DNA of 64,000 bases from Rhodospirillales bacterium (GCA_019455065.1 JACFNC010000001.1:1-64000); one strand, 5' to 3'; numbered from the stretch's first letter, positions 1 through 9,874 are shown. The notes: a model not told the origin generated them from the sequence alone. Numbers and translations: made by a program.

Positions 1-199
1 CATTGCGAAGTGGGGTAGCTTACGAAGCTATCCCGCTACCGGCGTTTGCGTAAGCCCCTCGCCCGGGTGCGGGATTGGGTGGGGCCAACGCGGGAGGCTT
101 GGGAGGGTGAGGGAGCGCCGCCGTCGCCGCGCCTTTCGCGCGGCGCCCTCACCCCGACCCTCTCCCGCAAGCGGGAGAGGGGGGAGCGAAGATAGGGAG
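1..199. other. Intergenic stretch with three hairpins
   Basis: No gene is seen here. It holds an imperfect inverted repeat (arms at 12-21 and 25-34, 3-nt loop), a GC hairpin (arms CGCCGCGC at 125-132 and GCGCGGCG at 138-145) and a REP-like palindrome listed separately. The stretch lies just beyond the 3' end of the truncated gcdH copy. It differs from the sequence beyond the 3' end of the intact gcdH at 3744-3934, apart from the shared REP-like palindrome, so the two gcdH ends sit in different contexts. Confidence 0.6.
158..181. repeat. REP-like intergenic palindrome, copy 1
   Basis: A perfect inverted repeat with arms CCCTCTCCCGC and GCGGGAGAGGG around an AA loop, preceded by CACCCCGA. A near-identical copy lies at 3775-3798. 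Palindromes of this form are common between genes in alphaproteobacteria. It could act as a bidirectional transcription stop, although no T-run follows. Confidence 0.75.
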
Positions 200-944
<745 letters not shown>

Positions 945-953
945 TTAAGGCCC

Positions 954-1002
954 AAAAAAATGCGAAGTTCGGAAAAAAAGCTGAGAGATTTCCGAAAAAA
1001 AA
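954..1002. promoter_or_regulatory. Phased A-tracts and inverted repeat before cassette A
   Basis: Three A-runs (7, 7 and 8 bases at 954-960, 973-979 and 995-1002) have centres about 19 and 22 bp apart, close to two helical turns, which predicts intrinsic DNA curvature. An inverted repeat TTCGGAAA (968-975) / TTTCCGAA (989-996) with a 13-bp spacer overlaps them and could be an operator. The site lies directly inside the left border of the inserted segment, about 90 bp before the first gene. A clear -35/-10 pair was not seen. The regulatory role is inference. Confidence 0.45.
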
Positions 1003-1089
1003 TGGCTAGTAGTTCCCGATTTTGGAAGGTCGCTACTCCCGCGGTTTGATAGCATTGGTTGTCTCGAGGCGTGGTGACGGGGGCAGGCA

Positions 1090-1419
1090 ATGGCTTTTGG
1101 TTTTTCTGCTACGGCGAGCAAGCATGCTAGGCTGCGAAGCCAACAACGGGGCATCACCAACGAGGTCGTTAATTTGGTCCTGGATCACTTCGACACCGTG
1201 CTTCACGCAGGTGATGGCTGTCAGACGGTCAGATTGTCACGTAGGGGATTGGCCGAACTGAGGAATACCGGCACTGATCGGCAGGTAATCGAGCGCGCGG
1301 CCCGGATTGTTGTTGTTATGCGGGAGGACAACTGGCGCATCGTGACGGTGATGCACGACACGGGTGCCGAACGCCATTATCGCCGCCAGGGTGAAACGAG
1401 GAAGAGGAACGTACAATGA
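1090..1419 (+). CDS. DUF4258-like small protein, first gene of cassette A
   Basis: This 109-residue protein resembles the DUF4258 family: near the N-terminus it reads KHARLRSQQRGIT, the family's H..R...RGI signature, and near the C-terminus IVTVMHD...RHYRR, a final strand followed by basic residues. DUF4258 proteins have been linked to the RelE/BrnT-like toxin fold, but their activity is mostly unknown. Start ATG at 1090 follows a GGGGGCAGG-like ribosome site. Its stop overlaps the next start (ATGA at 1416-1419), so the two are translationally coupled. GC content is visibly lower than in the flanking metabolic genes. It could be a toxin, a nuclease partner or an accessory of the cassette. The family call is moderately sure and the role unknown. 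Confidence 0.7.
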   Translation: MAFGFSATASKHARLRSQQRGITNEVVNLVLDHFDTVLHAGDGCQTVRLSRRGLAELRNTGTDRQVIERAARIVVVMREDNWRIVTVMHDTGAERHYRRQGETRKRNVQ

Positions 1420-2888
1420 GCGGGAAGGTCATCGCGTTCCCCAATCGCCCTCGGCACGAAACTAGCCAGGTAAACAAGACCCGCCCATTAAGCGAACGAG
1501 CCGCCGCGATACGACAGGCCGCCAAAAACAAGCGGATGTTAACCCGAGCCACCGAGCGGGGGATCGTCGCGAGGAACTTATACCGCATCTTGCTAGATTT
1601 TGAACGCGACAGCGGCATTTCCAGGGTGGAGGTACTGCGCGCTGTGGGGCTCGGCAATCCAGAAGTCGAATCGACCAAACGTTTGCACTACTACACCCTT
1701 CCTGGTGAGTTGGAGGAGGGGGGCAGAAAGCGGCGCGAAAAAAAACTGGCGAAAAGCGCCGCCCGCTACATTCGATTTGTAGACGCTGCTGCGAAGCTGG
1801 CAAAGGTGTCAGCGGATGAAAAACTCGTTGAGTTGTTCGCGGGCACCTCTTATGACGCTGGCACCCGCGAATTAGAATATCCTGCAGCCGTCTATGACCT
1901 CATCGACAAGTTGAACTCGATGGTGCGGTGGGTAGTCGCCGAAGCCAAGCTGGAGCATTACTGGCGCGAGGTGAGGGCCACGCGCGGCGCTTACGACGTC
2001 TATGAGGAAGCTATCCGGATTTCGGGCCGGAGGCTATCGACAATGGGTGACTTTTCGGGCGGCTCAATAGAGCATATCGACGACATCCCGCCGATTCCGG
2101 AGGTTTCGCTTTTCGAATACCGAGAGCCGGGCACGCTCTCAGCCCGTCTGAAGACTCAAGACGAGGCTGGGGCATGGCATGATCGGGGGGAAGCCAAGAT
2201 AGAGGTGTTCCGCGAGGTCCGGCTGGCGGTGGCGGAGGTCGGAAGTGTTCCCAGGGGAGTGTTCGCGGTCTATACCCGGATTGTGGCTACCGTGGGTAGC
2301 CTAGTACTCAATGCCATGCACACAGACGGGACCTTTACGGTGAGCCGCCCGCATTTCCCGAAGGACGCGCGTGGGCGTCGATGGGTTCCGGTGCTTAGTG
2401 CCGACGGTTCTGTTGAAGGATACTCGCCAGTTTGCGTTGAGGAGAAAGGGCGCTGGGTCGCGGCCGAATTAGACCACGGTCCTAACAATAATTGCCCTAT
2501 ACCAAGTCGCGCACCCGCGCCTTATGACGGCTTCATTGGCCCCGGAGAACCGTGGTGGGTGATTCTCGTACCTATCGTTGATACGGCCGTATTTGGATAC
2601 TGCTCGATGTGCGCGGGAAACGATGAGCCGCGAGGGCCATTATTTCATATGCCCCGCGAGTTCAGTTCCACTCCATGGCCTATTGGCTCTCTAGGCGAGG
2701 CGATCGAAGCGAACTTACTCTACGCTGATCAAGGACGTCTAGACGACTTGCTGCTCGCCGACGCTAGAGCAAAGGTTGAAATTCTCGCGCGCTACCGGGC
2801 AGCCGCAGCCGAGAAGCGGTCATCTGCTGAAGTCGCCGTGTACAAGAAATGGAAAAACAAGGGGAATGAGAATGAGTTATCAGATTGA
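1416..2888 (+). CDS. Unknown 490-aa protein, core of cassette A
   Basis: I do not recognise this protein. It starts with a basic N-terminus (about residues 1-60), followed by a helical segment near 50-75 (LYRILLDFERDSGISRVEVL) that could be a helix-turn-helix. A charged, mostly helical middle follows. A beta-rich C-terminal half, about 270-430, contains DGTFTVSRPHF, ELDHGPNNNCPI and GYCSMCAG. No signal peptide, membrane segment, Walker motif or known nuclease motif is evident. It overlaps the DUF4258-like gene by 4 bp (ATGA) and the GIY-YIG gene by 23 bp, so the three are probably one transcript and act together. Base composition differs from its neighbours. A sensor or regulator role is possible but not shown. 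Confidence 0.8.
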   Translation: MSGKVIAFPNRPRHETSQVNKTRPLSERAAAIRQAAKNKRMLTRATERGIVARNLYRILLDFERDSGISRVEVLRAVGLGNPEVESTKRLHYYTLPGELEEGGRKRREKKLAKSAARYIRFVDAAAKLAKVSADEKLVELFAGTSYDAGTRELEYPAAVYDLIDKLNSMVRWVVAEAKLEHYWREVRATRGAYDVYEEAIRISGRRLSTMGDFSGGSIEHIDDIPPIPEVSLFEYREPGTLSARLKTQDEAGAWHDRGEAKIEVFREVRLAVAEVGSVPRGVFAVYTRIVATVGSLVLNAMHTDGTFTVSRPHFPKDARGRRWVPVLSADGSVEGYSPVCVEEKGRWVAAELDHGPNNNCPIPSRAPAPYDGFIGPGEPWWVILVPIVDTAVFGYCSMCAGNDEPRGPLFHMPREFSSTPWPIGSLGEAIEANLLYADQGRLDDLLLADARAKVEILARYRAAAAEKRSSAEVAVYKKWKNKGNENELSD

Positions 2889-3735
2889 TATCTCTGCTAG
2901 AAATGATTTTCAAGTAGTCGAAGATGCGGGTCGCATTTCCGCCGTTATCGACAGCACCGCCTCGCAGTTTTACGTTTACCTCTTGCTCAGGCCAAACCGA
3001 GAACCGTTTTACGTGGGTAAGGGCACTAATAAGCGGTTGTTTCAACATGAAGCCGAAGCTAGGAACACGACTAGGCGGACGCACAAGTTAAATGTCATCA
3101 GGTCAATCCAACAATCTGGCCAACGTATCGGCTATGGCATTGCCTGCTTTTTCGATAGCGAGGTCGATGCGCATCAATGTGAAAGGCGGTTGATTCAGGT
3201 GATTGGTCGGCACGATTTGGGCACAGGGCCGCTGACCAATCAGACTGACGGAGGGGAAGGTACATCCAACCCATCAGACGAGAGCCGTGCGCGGCGCGCC
3301 GCTACTCTGGGCGGCGCGGCTGAGGATCCGGAGAGACGCGCTGCGAACGAGTTCTTCCATCGTATCGCCAGGCAGCAGGACTCCGTCCCCATAAAACCAC
3401 TTGGTTCCCGGCGCCTGGAACGTACGACGCCCCATTCGAGCCCGCGGCAGCCGACGCAACGCATGGCGGTGACCCTGGTCGCTGCCGCTCTGGTCGGAGA
3501 CGTGCCTATGGCTGCGGGCATCGCCGTCCCGCGCGTGTTTGCGATCGATGGACGACAGTACGCGATCGAAAATGGAGTGGCGAAAGATATGTTAAAGGCT
3601 GGCATGATCGAGATTACTGCTTCAGCACTCCCGGAGGACGAGCGCTTTGTAATAACGGACCGCGGCTTCAAGGCGGTAATAGCGCTAATCGGGCGGGACA
3701 GGTTGTTAGACTTGGGAGTGCTTGATCCCGCTTAA
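2866..3735 (+). CDS. GIY-YIG domain endonuclease, last gene of cassette A
   Basis: This 289-residue protein has an N-terminal GIY-YIG fold, LEM-3-like in type: YVY at about 36-38, YVG at 49-51, a likely catalytic Arg near 57 (KRLFQHE), a possible metal-binding Glu near 106 (QCERRLI), and LTNQTDGGEGT near 123-133. The fold makes metal-dependent cuts in DNA. The C-terminal 150 residues are unassigned; the last about 70 (AIDGRQYAIENG... to RFVITDRGFK) may be a winged-helix-like or target-recognition domain. The ATG at 2866 is chosen because an AAGGGG site lies just before it; ATG 2872 is an alternative. The gene overlaps the 490-aa gene by 23 bp. The likely role is effector nuclease of the cassette (inference). 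Confidence 0.85.
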   Translation: MRMSYQIDISARNDFQVVEDAGRISAVIDSTASQFYVYLLLRPNREPFYVGKGTNKRLFQHEAEARNTTRRTHKLNVIRSIQQSGQRIGYGIACFFDSEVDAHQCERRLIQVIGRHDLGTGPLTNQTDGGEGTSNPSDESRARRAATLGGAAEDPERRAANEFFHRIARQQDSVPIKPLGSRRLERTTPHSSPRQPTQRMAVTLVAAALVGDVPMAAGIAVPRVFAIDGRQYAIENGVAKDMLKAGMIEITASALPEDERFVITDRGFKAVIALIGRDRLLDLGVLDPA

Positions 3736-3774
3736 GGATCACATTCCTGCTTTAGTGCTTTGCACCCACCCCGA

Positions 3775-3798
3775 CCCTCTCTCGCAGGCGGGAGAGGG
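3775..3798. repeat. REP-like intergenic palindrome, copy 2
   Basis: Arms CCCTCTCTCGC and GCGGGAGAGGG, one mismatch from perfect, preceded by CACCCCGA exactly as in copy 1 at 158-181. It lies between the end of cassette A and the 3' end of gcdH. Confidence 0.7.
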
Positions 3799-3875
3799 AT
3801 GATGATGGCCTTGATCGCTTCGCCGGCTCCGAAAACCCGATTCGTCATTGCCTGGCTCGACCCGGCAATCAATGG

Positions 3876-3898
3876 ACCCCCGGGACGAGCCCGGGGGT
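3876..3898. terminator. REP/terminator-like hairpin after gcdH
   Basis: Arms ACCCCCGGG and CCCGGGGGT with a 5-nt loop, in the context ATGG...GACG. Intergenic repeats of this kind are frequent in alphaproteobacteria. It lies about 40 bp beyond the gcdH stop on the minus strand, where it could end the kor-gcdH transcript. There is no clear U-tract, so intrinsic termination is uncertain. Confidence 0.45.
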
Positions 3899-3934
3899 GA
3901 CGTGGAAAGGCGAAGGCACTCTGGGGTGCCGCCG

Positions 3935-5121
<1,187 letters not shown>

Positions 5122-5148
5122 CGTCTTCGTCTCCAAAATCGCTTGATG

Positions 5149-5547
5149 TCAGGTGTTATCGGGGATGACGGCGGTTGCCTCAAGCTCAATCTTGCCGGGC
5201 GAGTCCAACAGGTCGCTGACGAAGATCATGCTCATCGCCGGGTAGTGCTTGCCCATGTGCTCGCGCCAGATGCGGCCCAGTTGGTTGCGGGCGGCCAGAT
5301 ACATCGGCTTGTCGCAGCAGAAGGCGGTCATGCGGCAGATGTGCTCGGGCTTGCCGCCGGCTTCGGCCAGGATGGCCAGCACGTTGCGCAAGGCCTGGTC
5401 GAACTGCGGGACGATGTCCTCGCTGTGGAACTTCTGCTGTTCGTCCCAGCCGACCTGGCCGGCGACGAAGACGATGCGACCGCGGGCCGCGATGCCGTTG
5501 GCATAGCCGATGGCCGGCGCCCAGCCGGCGGGATGTAGAACCTCCAC
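5149..5547 (-). CDS. RidA/YjgF-fold protein lacking the catalytic Arg
   Basis: This 132-residue protein of the RidA (YjgF/YER057c/UK114) family normally forms a trimer of small subunits. The family hallmarks are [11 protein letters not shown] near 27-37 and the C-terminal [11 protein letters not shown]. The Arg that archetypal RidA uses to hydrolyse enamine/imine intermediates (PARS motif, Arg105 in E. coli) is Met here (PAMS, 103-106). It is therefore probably not a classical deaminase but a Rid-like protein of unknown ligand, perhaps a CoA-thioester pathway accessory. A GTG start at 5547 is chosen because GGAG lies upstream and the frame begins MEVLHPAGW. It sits between the ferritin-like gene and gcdH in one operon. 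Confidence 0.85.
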   Translation of the reverse strand: MEVLHPAGWAPAIGYANGIAARGRIVFVAGQVGWDEQQKFHSEDIVPQFDQALRNVLAILAEAGGKPEHICRMTAFCCDKPMYLAARNQLGRIWREHMGKHYPAMSMIFVSDLLDSPGKIELEATAVIPDNT

Positions 5548-5558
5548 GGACTCTCTCC

Positions 5559-6047
5559 TCACATGTCGTAGTTGGGTGGATCCAGATCGTCGTCCCATCC
5601 CGGCTCGGGCTCGGGCGTCGCCGCCAGCCGATCGCGGATGAGGCGAACATGCTCCTGTTCGCGCTCCGCCAGTTGCCAGGCGAGATCGCGCACGTCGCCG
5701 GAGGTGCGCTCGGCGACCGCCTGGAAGAAGGCGAGGGAGCGTTCCTCGTTGGTCAGCGCGATTTCCCAGGCATGGTAGGGGCGCATGAGGTAGTGGACGG
5801 CCTCGGGGTCGCCGGGGTCGTATACGAACCATTGAAAGCCGGGCGGGGGCGCGCCGTTGGCGGCCGACATCAGGTGTTCGCCCTCCCACTCGGCCAGCCA
5901 CTTGAAGACCTCGGCGGTCTCAACATTGTTCGACATCTCGAACGAGTCGGCGAGTTCCTCGTATTGCTCCGCCGACGATTCCTCGATGATCTGGCGCGCG
6001 CCCAGCAGATCCTCGACGGTGTCGATACCCTCGGCGCCGCCCGTCAC
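5559..6047 (-). CDS. Ferritin-like (rubrerythrin-type) diiron protein
   Basis: This 162-residue helical protein carries two carboxylate/histidine pairs typical of ferritin-like diiron proteins: EE near 23-24 with EGEH near 55-58, and a second half with NEER and EREQEH. No C-terminal rubredoxin domain is present; the tail is acidic (PEPEPGWDDDLDPP). It starts with GTG at 6047, overlapping the korB stop (GTGA), so it is coupled to KorB. Being cotranscribed with an oxygen-sensitive ferredoxin oxidoreductase and next to the benzoyl-CoA reductase operon, a role in peroxide or oxygen protection, or iron supply, is plausible (inference). The exact function is unknown. Confidence 0.75.
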   Translation of the reverse strand: MTGGAEGIDTVEDLLGARQIIEESSAEQYEELADSFEMSNNVETAEVFKWLAEWEGEHLMSAANGAPPPGFQWFVYDPGDPEAVHYLMRPYHAWEIALTNEERSLAFFQAVAERTSGDVRDLAWQLAEREQEHVRLIRDRLAATPEPEPGWDDDLDPPNYDM

Positions 6048-6877
6048 AGCGCGAACTCTGCTTCGAGGTCGGCAGCCGTCATCCGGGCCCGCAGGGGAGG
6101 CTGGTAGGGCGTGCGGTCGCCCTTGAACAGGATGCCGATGTTGAAGCCGTCGTCCGTCATCAGCCGTCGCGCCGCCTGCGAGCGGTCCGAGGTCGCGGGA
6201 ACCGGCGAGGGCCGCACCTGCGTCTTCCACTGGCGCTGTTCGTCACGGAAGGTCACGCACGGGCTCATCACTTCGATGAACGAGAATCCGGGATGCTTTA
6301 TCGCCTCGGCGATGATCTCGGCGGTGCCGTTGGGATCGCCCGAGAAGGCGCGGGCCACGAAATTGGCGCCGGAGGCCAGCGCGATGACCAGCGGCCGGAA
6401 CGGCGACAGACCCGTGCCCCCCGGGGTGAGGGCCGAATCCCAGTCGGGCTCCGTCGTCGGCGAGGGTTGGCCCTTGGTCATTCCGTAGACGCGGTTGTCC
6501 ATGACCACATAGGTGAAGTCGGCGTTGCGGCGGGCGGCATGCAGGAAGTGGTTGCCGCCGATCGAATAGCCGTCGCCATCGCCGCCGGCGGCAAGGACCG
6601 TGAGTTCCGGGCGCGACAGCTTGAGGCCCGCCGCGGTGGGCAGGGCGCGGCCGTGCACGCCGTGGAAGCCGTAGGTGTTCAGATATGCGGGCAGGCGCGA
6701 CGAGCAGCCGATGCCCGATACCACCGCCACCTCCTCGGGGCGCAGCCCGAGCTCCGCCAGCGCCTTGGTGATCGACGACAACACGGTGAAGTCGCCGCAA
6801 CCGGGGCACCAGACGGGCTTGAGGTCGGACTTGAAGTCCTTGGCGGTCAGGGCGGGGGCGGCGGTCTTGCTATCCAT
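6044..6877 (-). CDS. korB: 2-oxoglutarate:ferredoxin oxidoreductase, beta subunit
   Basis: The 277-residue TPP-binding subunit of a 2-oxoacid:ferredoxin oxidoreductase. Cys residues in CPGCGDF (24-30) and GIGCSSR (55-61), together with a Cys near 205 (MSPCVTF), are the usual [4Fe-4S] ligands. GGDGDGYSIGGNH (98-110) is the TPP/Mg motif. In Thauera and Magnetospirillum this enzyme makes the reduced ferredoxin that drives benzoyl-CoA reductase. The ATG at 6877 is preferred because GGAG lies 9 nt before it; ATG 6886, overlapping the korA stop, is the alternative. It is the second gene of the minus-strand operon divergent from bcr. Confidence 0.9.
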   Translation of the reverse strand: MDSKTAAPALTAKDFKSDLKPVWCPGCGDFTVLSSITKALAELGLRPEEVAVVSGIGCSSRLPAYLNTYGFHGVHGRALPTAAGLKLSRPELTVLAAGGDGDGYSIGGNHFLHAARRNADFTYVVMDNRVYGMTKGQPSPTTEPDWDSALTPGGTGLSPFRPLVIALASGANFVARAFSGDPNGTAEIIAEAIKHPGFSFIEVMSPCVTFRDEQRQWKTQVRPSPVPATSDRSQAARRLMTDDGFNIGILFKGDRTPYQPPLRARMTAADLEAEFAL

Positions 6878-6882
6878 GACAC

Positions 6883-8610
6883 TCATCTCCACGACAGGAG
6901 CCGCTGGCGGATCTCCCCGGGCCGCATGGGCAGGGGACCCGGCCGGTTGAACAGGGTGACGTCGCGGGTGGGCAGATCGTATTCGGCCCGCAGGTACTTG
7001 TGGAACTGGCCAAGGTGGCTCTGCTCGACGACCAGGATGCGCTTCACCCCGTCGAGCGCCTCGGCCATCTTTTCCGGCTGAGCCGGGTAGAGCAGGCGGG
7101 GGGCGACGAGGCGCGCCTTGAGGCCGTCCGCCTGGGCGAGGGCCAGCGCCTCGCGGACCGCGCCCGTGGTCGATCCCCAGGTCAGCACGGCGACGTCGCC
7201 CTCGCCCTCGACCACGGCCCAGTGATCGCCATACTGGTAGTCGGTCAGCTTGTGCAGGCGCTTGTCCAACTGGGCGAGGTGGTCCGAGGCCTGGCTGGAC
7301 GGAGAGCCGGTCTCGGAGTGCTCGAGGCCGTCGGCCGTGTACTGGCAGCCGGGGGTTCCCGGAATGGCCATCGGCGAGACGCCGGTGCCGGTGAGCGCAT
7401 AGCGCTTGTAGGTTTCTTCCGCAGCGAGAGCGCTTACCGTTTCGCGCCGGGCGACGAAGGCGAGGTCGGCAGGCCGGTCGATGACGGCCCGCGTCTGTGC
7501 CATCGACTGGTCCGAGAGCACGATCGCGGGGCATTGCACCGCCTCGGCCAGATGCACCGCCCATTGCGTGGTGAACAGGCAGTCGGCGACCGAGGTGGGG
7601 GCGAGGACGAGGTGGGGAGCGTCGCCATGCAGGCCGTAGAGGGCGATGTTCAGGTCGCTCTGCTCGGTCTTGGTCGGAATGCCGGTGGACGGCCCCCCGC
7701 GCATCACGTCGACCACGACCACCGGGGTCTCGGAGGCGACGGCGAGGCCGATGGCCTCGATCATGAGCGCCAGTCCGGGGCCGGACGTCGCGGTCAGGGA
7801 GGGCGTGCCGCCGAACGAGGCACCGATCGCCATGTTGATCGAAGCTAGTTCATCCTCGGCCTGGACGAGCGCGCCTCCGACCTTTTGCAGGGCCGGAGCC
7901 ATCCATTCCAGCATCTCGGTGGCCGGCGTGATCGGATAGGCGGCGACGAACCGTACGCCGCCGCGGATGGCGCCGTACCCCGCCGCGCTGTTGCCGGTGA
8001 TCGCCCAGCGTGGCGGCAGGTCGCCTTGCGGGACGCCCAGGCGCGCCGTTGCCTGCAGCGCCTTCGCAGCCTCGGCGCCGGCGTTGACGGCGGCGATGCT
8101 GGCCTCCAGCGCGTCCTGCCGCTTCTTCTTCAGCGCCTTGCCCAGCGTCTCGGTGAAGGCCGACACCGGCAAACCCACCAGTTCGGCGACGGCGCCCAGG
8201 GCGATCATGTTGGCGCGCCCGCCGGGAATCTTCTTCGCCAGCTCCTTCATCGGCAGTTCGACGATGCGCGCGCCATAGGCGGCAATCGCCGCCGGCACCT
8301 CACCGGCGTCGGGATCGGTGATGATCAGGCTGTCCGGCGTCAGGGGCAACTCCGCCGCGAAGCGCTGGACGTTGAGCCAGTCGATCGCCAGCAGAATGTC
8401 GAAATGGTCGTCCGGGGCTTCGACCGGAACGGGGCTGAGGCGCAGCAGGGCGGCCGCCTCGCCGCCGCGGATCTGCGGTCCCGACGTACGGCCCATCAAC
8501 CCATAGAACCCCGCATGGGCGGCGGCGTCCAGCAACATGCTGCCGGCGGTCATCACCCCGGCGCCGCCGCTTCCCGCGAGTGCTATAGAAACTGATCCTG
8601 TGCTGGACAT
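6883..8610 (-). CDS. korA: 2-oxoglutarate:ferredoxin oxidoreductase, fused gamma-alpha subunit
   Basis: A 575-residue protein with the gamma domain at the N-terminus (about 1-190, starting SIALAGSGGAGVMTAG) and the alpha (pyrimidine-binding) domain after about 205 (FVAAYPITPATEMLEWM, then ATSGPGLALM). The C-terminal part includes VEQSHLGQFHKYLRAEYD. It oxidises 2-oxoglutarate to succinyl-CoA and CO2 while reducing ferredoxin. The gamma-alpha fusion is as described for the KorA of aromatic degraders. Start ATG 8610 has GGAG 9 nt upstream (ATG 8625 possible). It is the first gene of its operon, sharing a 173-bp intergenic region with the divergent had-bcr operon. Confidence 0.92.
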   Translation of the reverse strand: MSSTGSVSIALAGSGGAGVMTAGSMLLDAAAHAGFYGLMGRTSGPQIRGGEAAALLRLSPVPVEAPDDHFDILLAIDWLNVQRFAAELPLTPDSLIITDPDAGEVPAAIAAYGARIVELPMKELAKKIPGGRANMIALGAVAELVGLPVSAFTETLGKALKKKRQDALEASIAAVNAGAEAAKALQATARLGVPQGDLPPRWAITGNSAAGYGAIRGGVRFVAAYPITPATEMLEWMAPALQKVGGALVQAEDELASINMAIGASFGGTPSLTATSGPGLALMIEAIGLAVASETPVVVVDVMRGGPSTGIPTKTEQSDLNIALYGLHGDAPHLVLAPTSVADCLFTTQWAVHLAEAVQCPAIVLSDQSMAQTRAVIDRPADLAFVARRETVSALAAEETYKRYALTGTGVSPMAIPGTPGCQYTADGLEHSETGSPSSQASDHLAQLDKRLHKLTDYQYGDHWAVVEGEGDVAVLTWGSTTGAVREALALAQADGLKARLVAPRLLYPAQPEKMAEALDGVKRILVVEQSHLGQFHKYLRAEYDLPTRDVTLFNRPGPLPMRPGEIRQRLLSWR

Positions 8611-8783
8611 GATGCCGTTCTCCATAGACCTGGCGCCTTCGGCGACCTTCTGAATGTGCCCTTGACGGGGAAATCGGTATTGTGGTACGCCTTTGCCTGT
8701 ATCGCGATCATAGAGTCCTCCCCAGTCGGGCGTCAAGAGCCCACTCGACAGGGCGGGAAAGCAAGAGAGGGTATGAGGGGGCC
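8611..8783. promoter_or_regulatory. Divergent korA / had regulatory region
   Basis: This 173-bp gap separates the two operons of benzoyl-CoA metabolism. A weak sigma70-like pair on the plus strand, TTGACG (8662-8667) and a poor -10 near GTACGC (8685-8690), could serve had. No clear FNR box, sigma54 site or known BzdR/BoxR operator was recognised. Strong ribosome sites precede both start codons. Control of both operons from here is inferred from the arrangement. Confidence 0.4.
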
Positions 8784-9848
8784 ATGACCATTTCTGCTTA
8801 TCGTTGGATGATGACCGCCGTCGGTGAACCGATGGTCAGGGACACCTTCGAGGTTCCCAAGCCAGGTGCGGGCGAAGTTGTCGTCGAAGTGGCCGGCTGC
8901 GGGGTCTGTCATACCGATCTCGGCTATTATTACGATGGCGTGCGTACCAATCACGCCCTGCCGCTTACCCTGGGTCACGAGATCAGCGGCCGTGTCGTCG
9001 CGGCCGGGCCGGACGCCGAGGGCATGCTGGGCAAGGCGGTGATCGTGCCCGCGGTTATACCTTGCGGCAAGTGCGATCTGTGCAAGCGCGGCAAGGGCAC
9101 CATCTGCAAGGCGCAGAAAATGCCGGGCAACGACATTCAGGGCGGCTTCGCCTCGCACATCACCGTTCCCGTCTTCGGCCTTTGCCCGGTCGACGAGGGG
9201 CGCCTCGCCAAGGCGGGGCTCGCGCTCGCCGACGTCTCCGTGGTCGCCGACGCGGTCACCACTCCCTATCAGGCCGTCATCCAGACCGACCTTCGCCCGG
9301 GCACCCTGGCGGTCGTCATCGGCGTCGGCGGGGTGGGCGGATACTGCGCCCAGATGGCCAAGGCCTTCGGCGCCACCGTGGTGGCCATTGACGTCGATCC
9401 CGTGAAACTCGAGGCGATGAACGGCATCGCGGCGTTCACGATCAACGCCCGTGAGGTTCCCGCCAAGGACATGAAGAAGGTGATCGGCGGATTCGCCAAG
9501 GAAAGCGGGCTTCCCGGCACCGAATGGACCATTTTCGAATGTTCCGGCACCGCCGCCGGGCAGACCACGGCCTGGGGGCTGCTGGTGCACGGCGCCACCC
9601 TGGCCGTCGTTGGCTTCACGATGGACAAGGTCGAGGTGCGCCTGTCCAACTTGATGGCGTTCCACGCCCGGGCGATGGGCAACTGGGGGTGCCCGCCCGA
9701 GTATTATCCGGCAACCCTCGACCTGGTGCTCGACGGCAAGGTCGAACTCAAGAAATTCGTCGAACAGCATCCGTTGGAAGAGATCAACCGGGTGTTTGCC
9801 GACGTGCATTCCCACAAGCTGAAGCGCCGCGCCATTCTGGTGCCGTGA
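8784..9848 (+). CDS. had: 6-hydroxycyclohex-1-ene-1-carbonyl-CoA dehydrogenase
   Basis: A 354-residue zinc-dependent MDR-family alcohol dehydrogenase that oxidises 6-hydroxycyclohexenecarbonyl-CoA to the 6-oxo compound with NAD. Zinc-binding features are Cys39 and His43 in [13 protein letters not shown] at 64-66, and the structural four-Cys loop [15 protein letters not shown] (94-108). The nucleotide fold motif GVGGVG lies at 180-185. The assignment to Had rather than another alcohol dehydrogenase rests on its place directly before oah-dch-bcr and on overall resemblance. The ATG at 8784 follows AGGGGG; the upstream in-frame extension has no ribosome site. Confidence 0.92.
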   Translation: MTISAYRWMMTAVGEPMVRDTFEVPKPGAGEVVVEVAGCGVCHTDLGYYYDGVRTNHALPLTLGHEISGRVVAAGPDAEGMLGKAVIVPAVIPCGKCDLCKRGKGTICKAQKMPGNDIQGGFASHITVPVFGLCPVDEGRLAKAGLALADVSVVADAVTTPYQAVIQTDLRPGTLAVVIGVGGVGGYCAQMAKAFGATVVAIDVDPVKLEAMNGIAAFTINAREVPAKDMKKVIGGFAKESGLPGTEWTIFECSGTAAGQTTAWGLLVHGATLAVVGFTMDKVEVRLSNLMAFHARAMGNWGCPPEYYPATLDLVLDGKVELKKFVEQHPLEEINRVFADVHSHKLKRRAILVP

Positions 9849-9874
9849 CGAAATCGAGAGGAGAAGGGGGAGTA

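Larger units (their letters stand above)
3744..3934. other. Intergenic stretch beyond intact gcdH
   Basis: No gene is seen. The stretch contains REP-like palindrome copy 2 (3775-3798) and a second hairpin (3876-3898). Unlike the gcdH sequence beside it, it does not match the region beyond the truncated gcdH copy, except for the shared REP-like palindrome. In a single-crossover model it arrived with the donor DNA. Confidence 0.5.

Noticed and set aside
945-3735. Cassette A as an insertion sequence or transposon.
   Set aside because: No transposase gene, no terminal inverted repeats and no short target-site duplication; the 745-bp homology explains the borders better.
8682-8700. TGGTACGCCTTTGCCT as a sigma54 promoter before had.
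   Set aside because: The GG-to-GC distance is one base short of the required spacing, so it is not a credible -24/-12 site.
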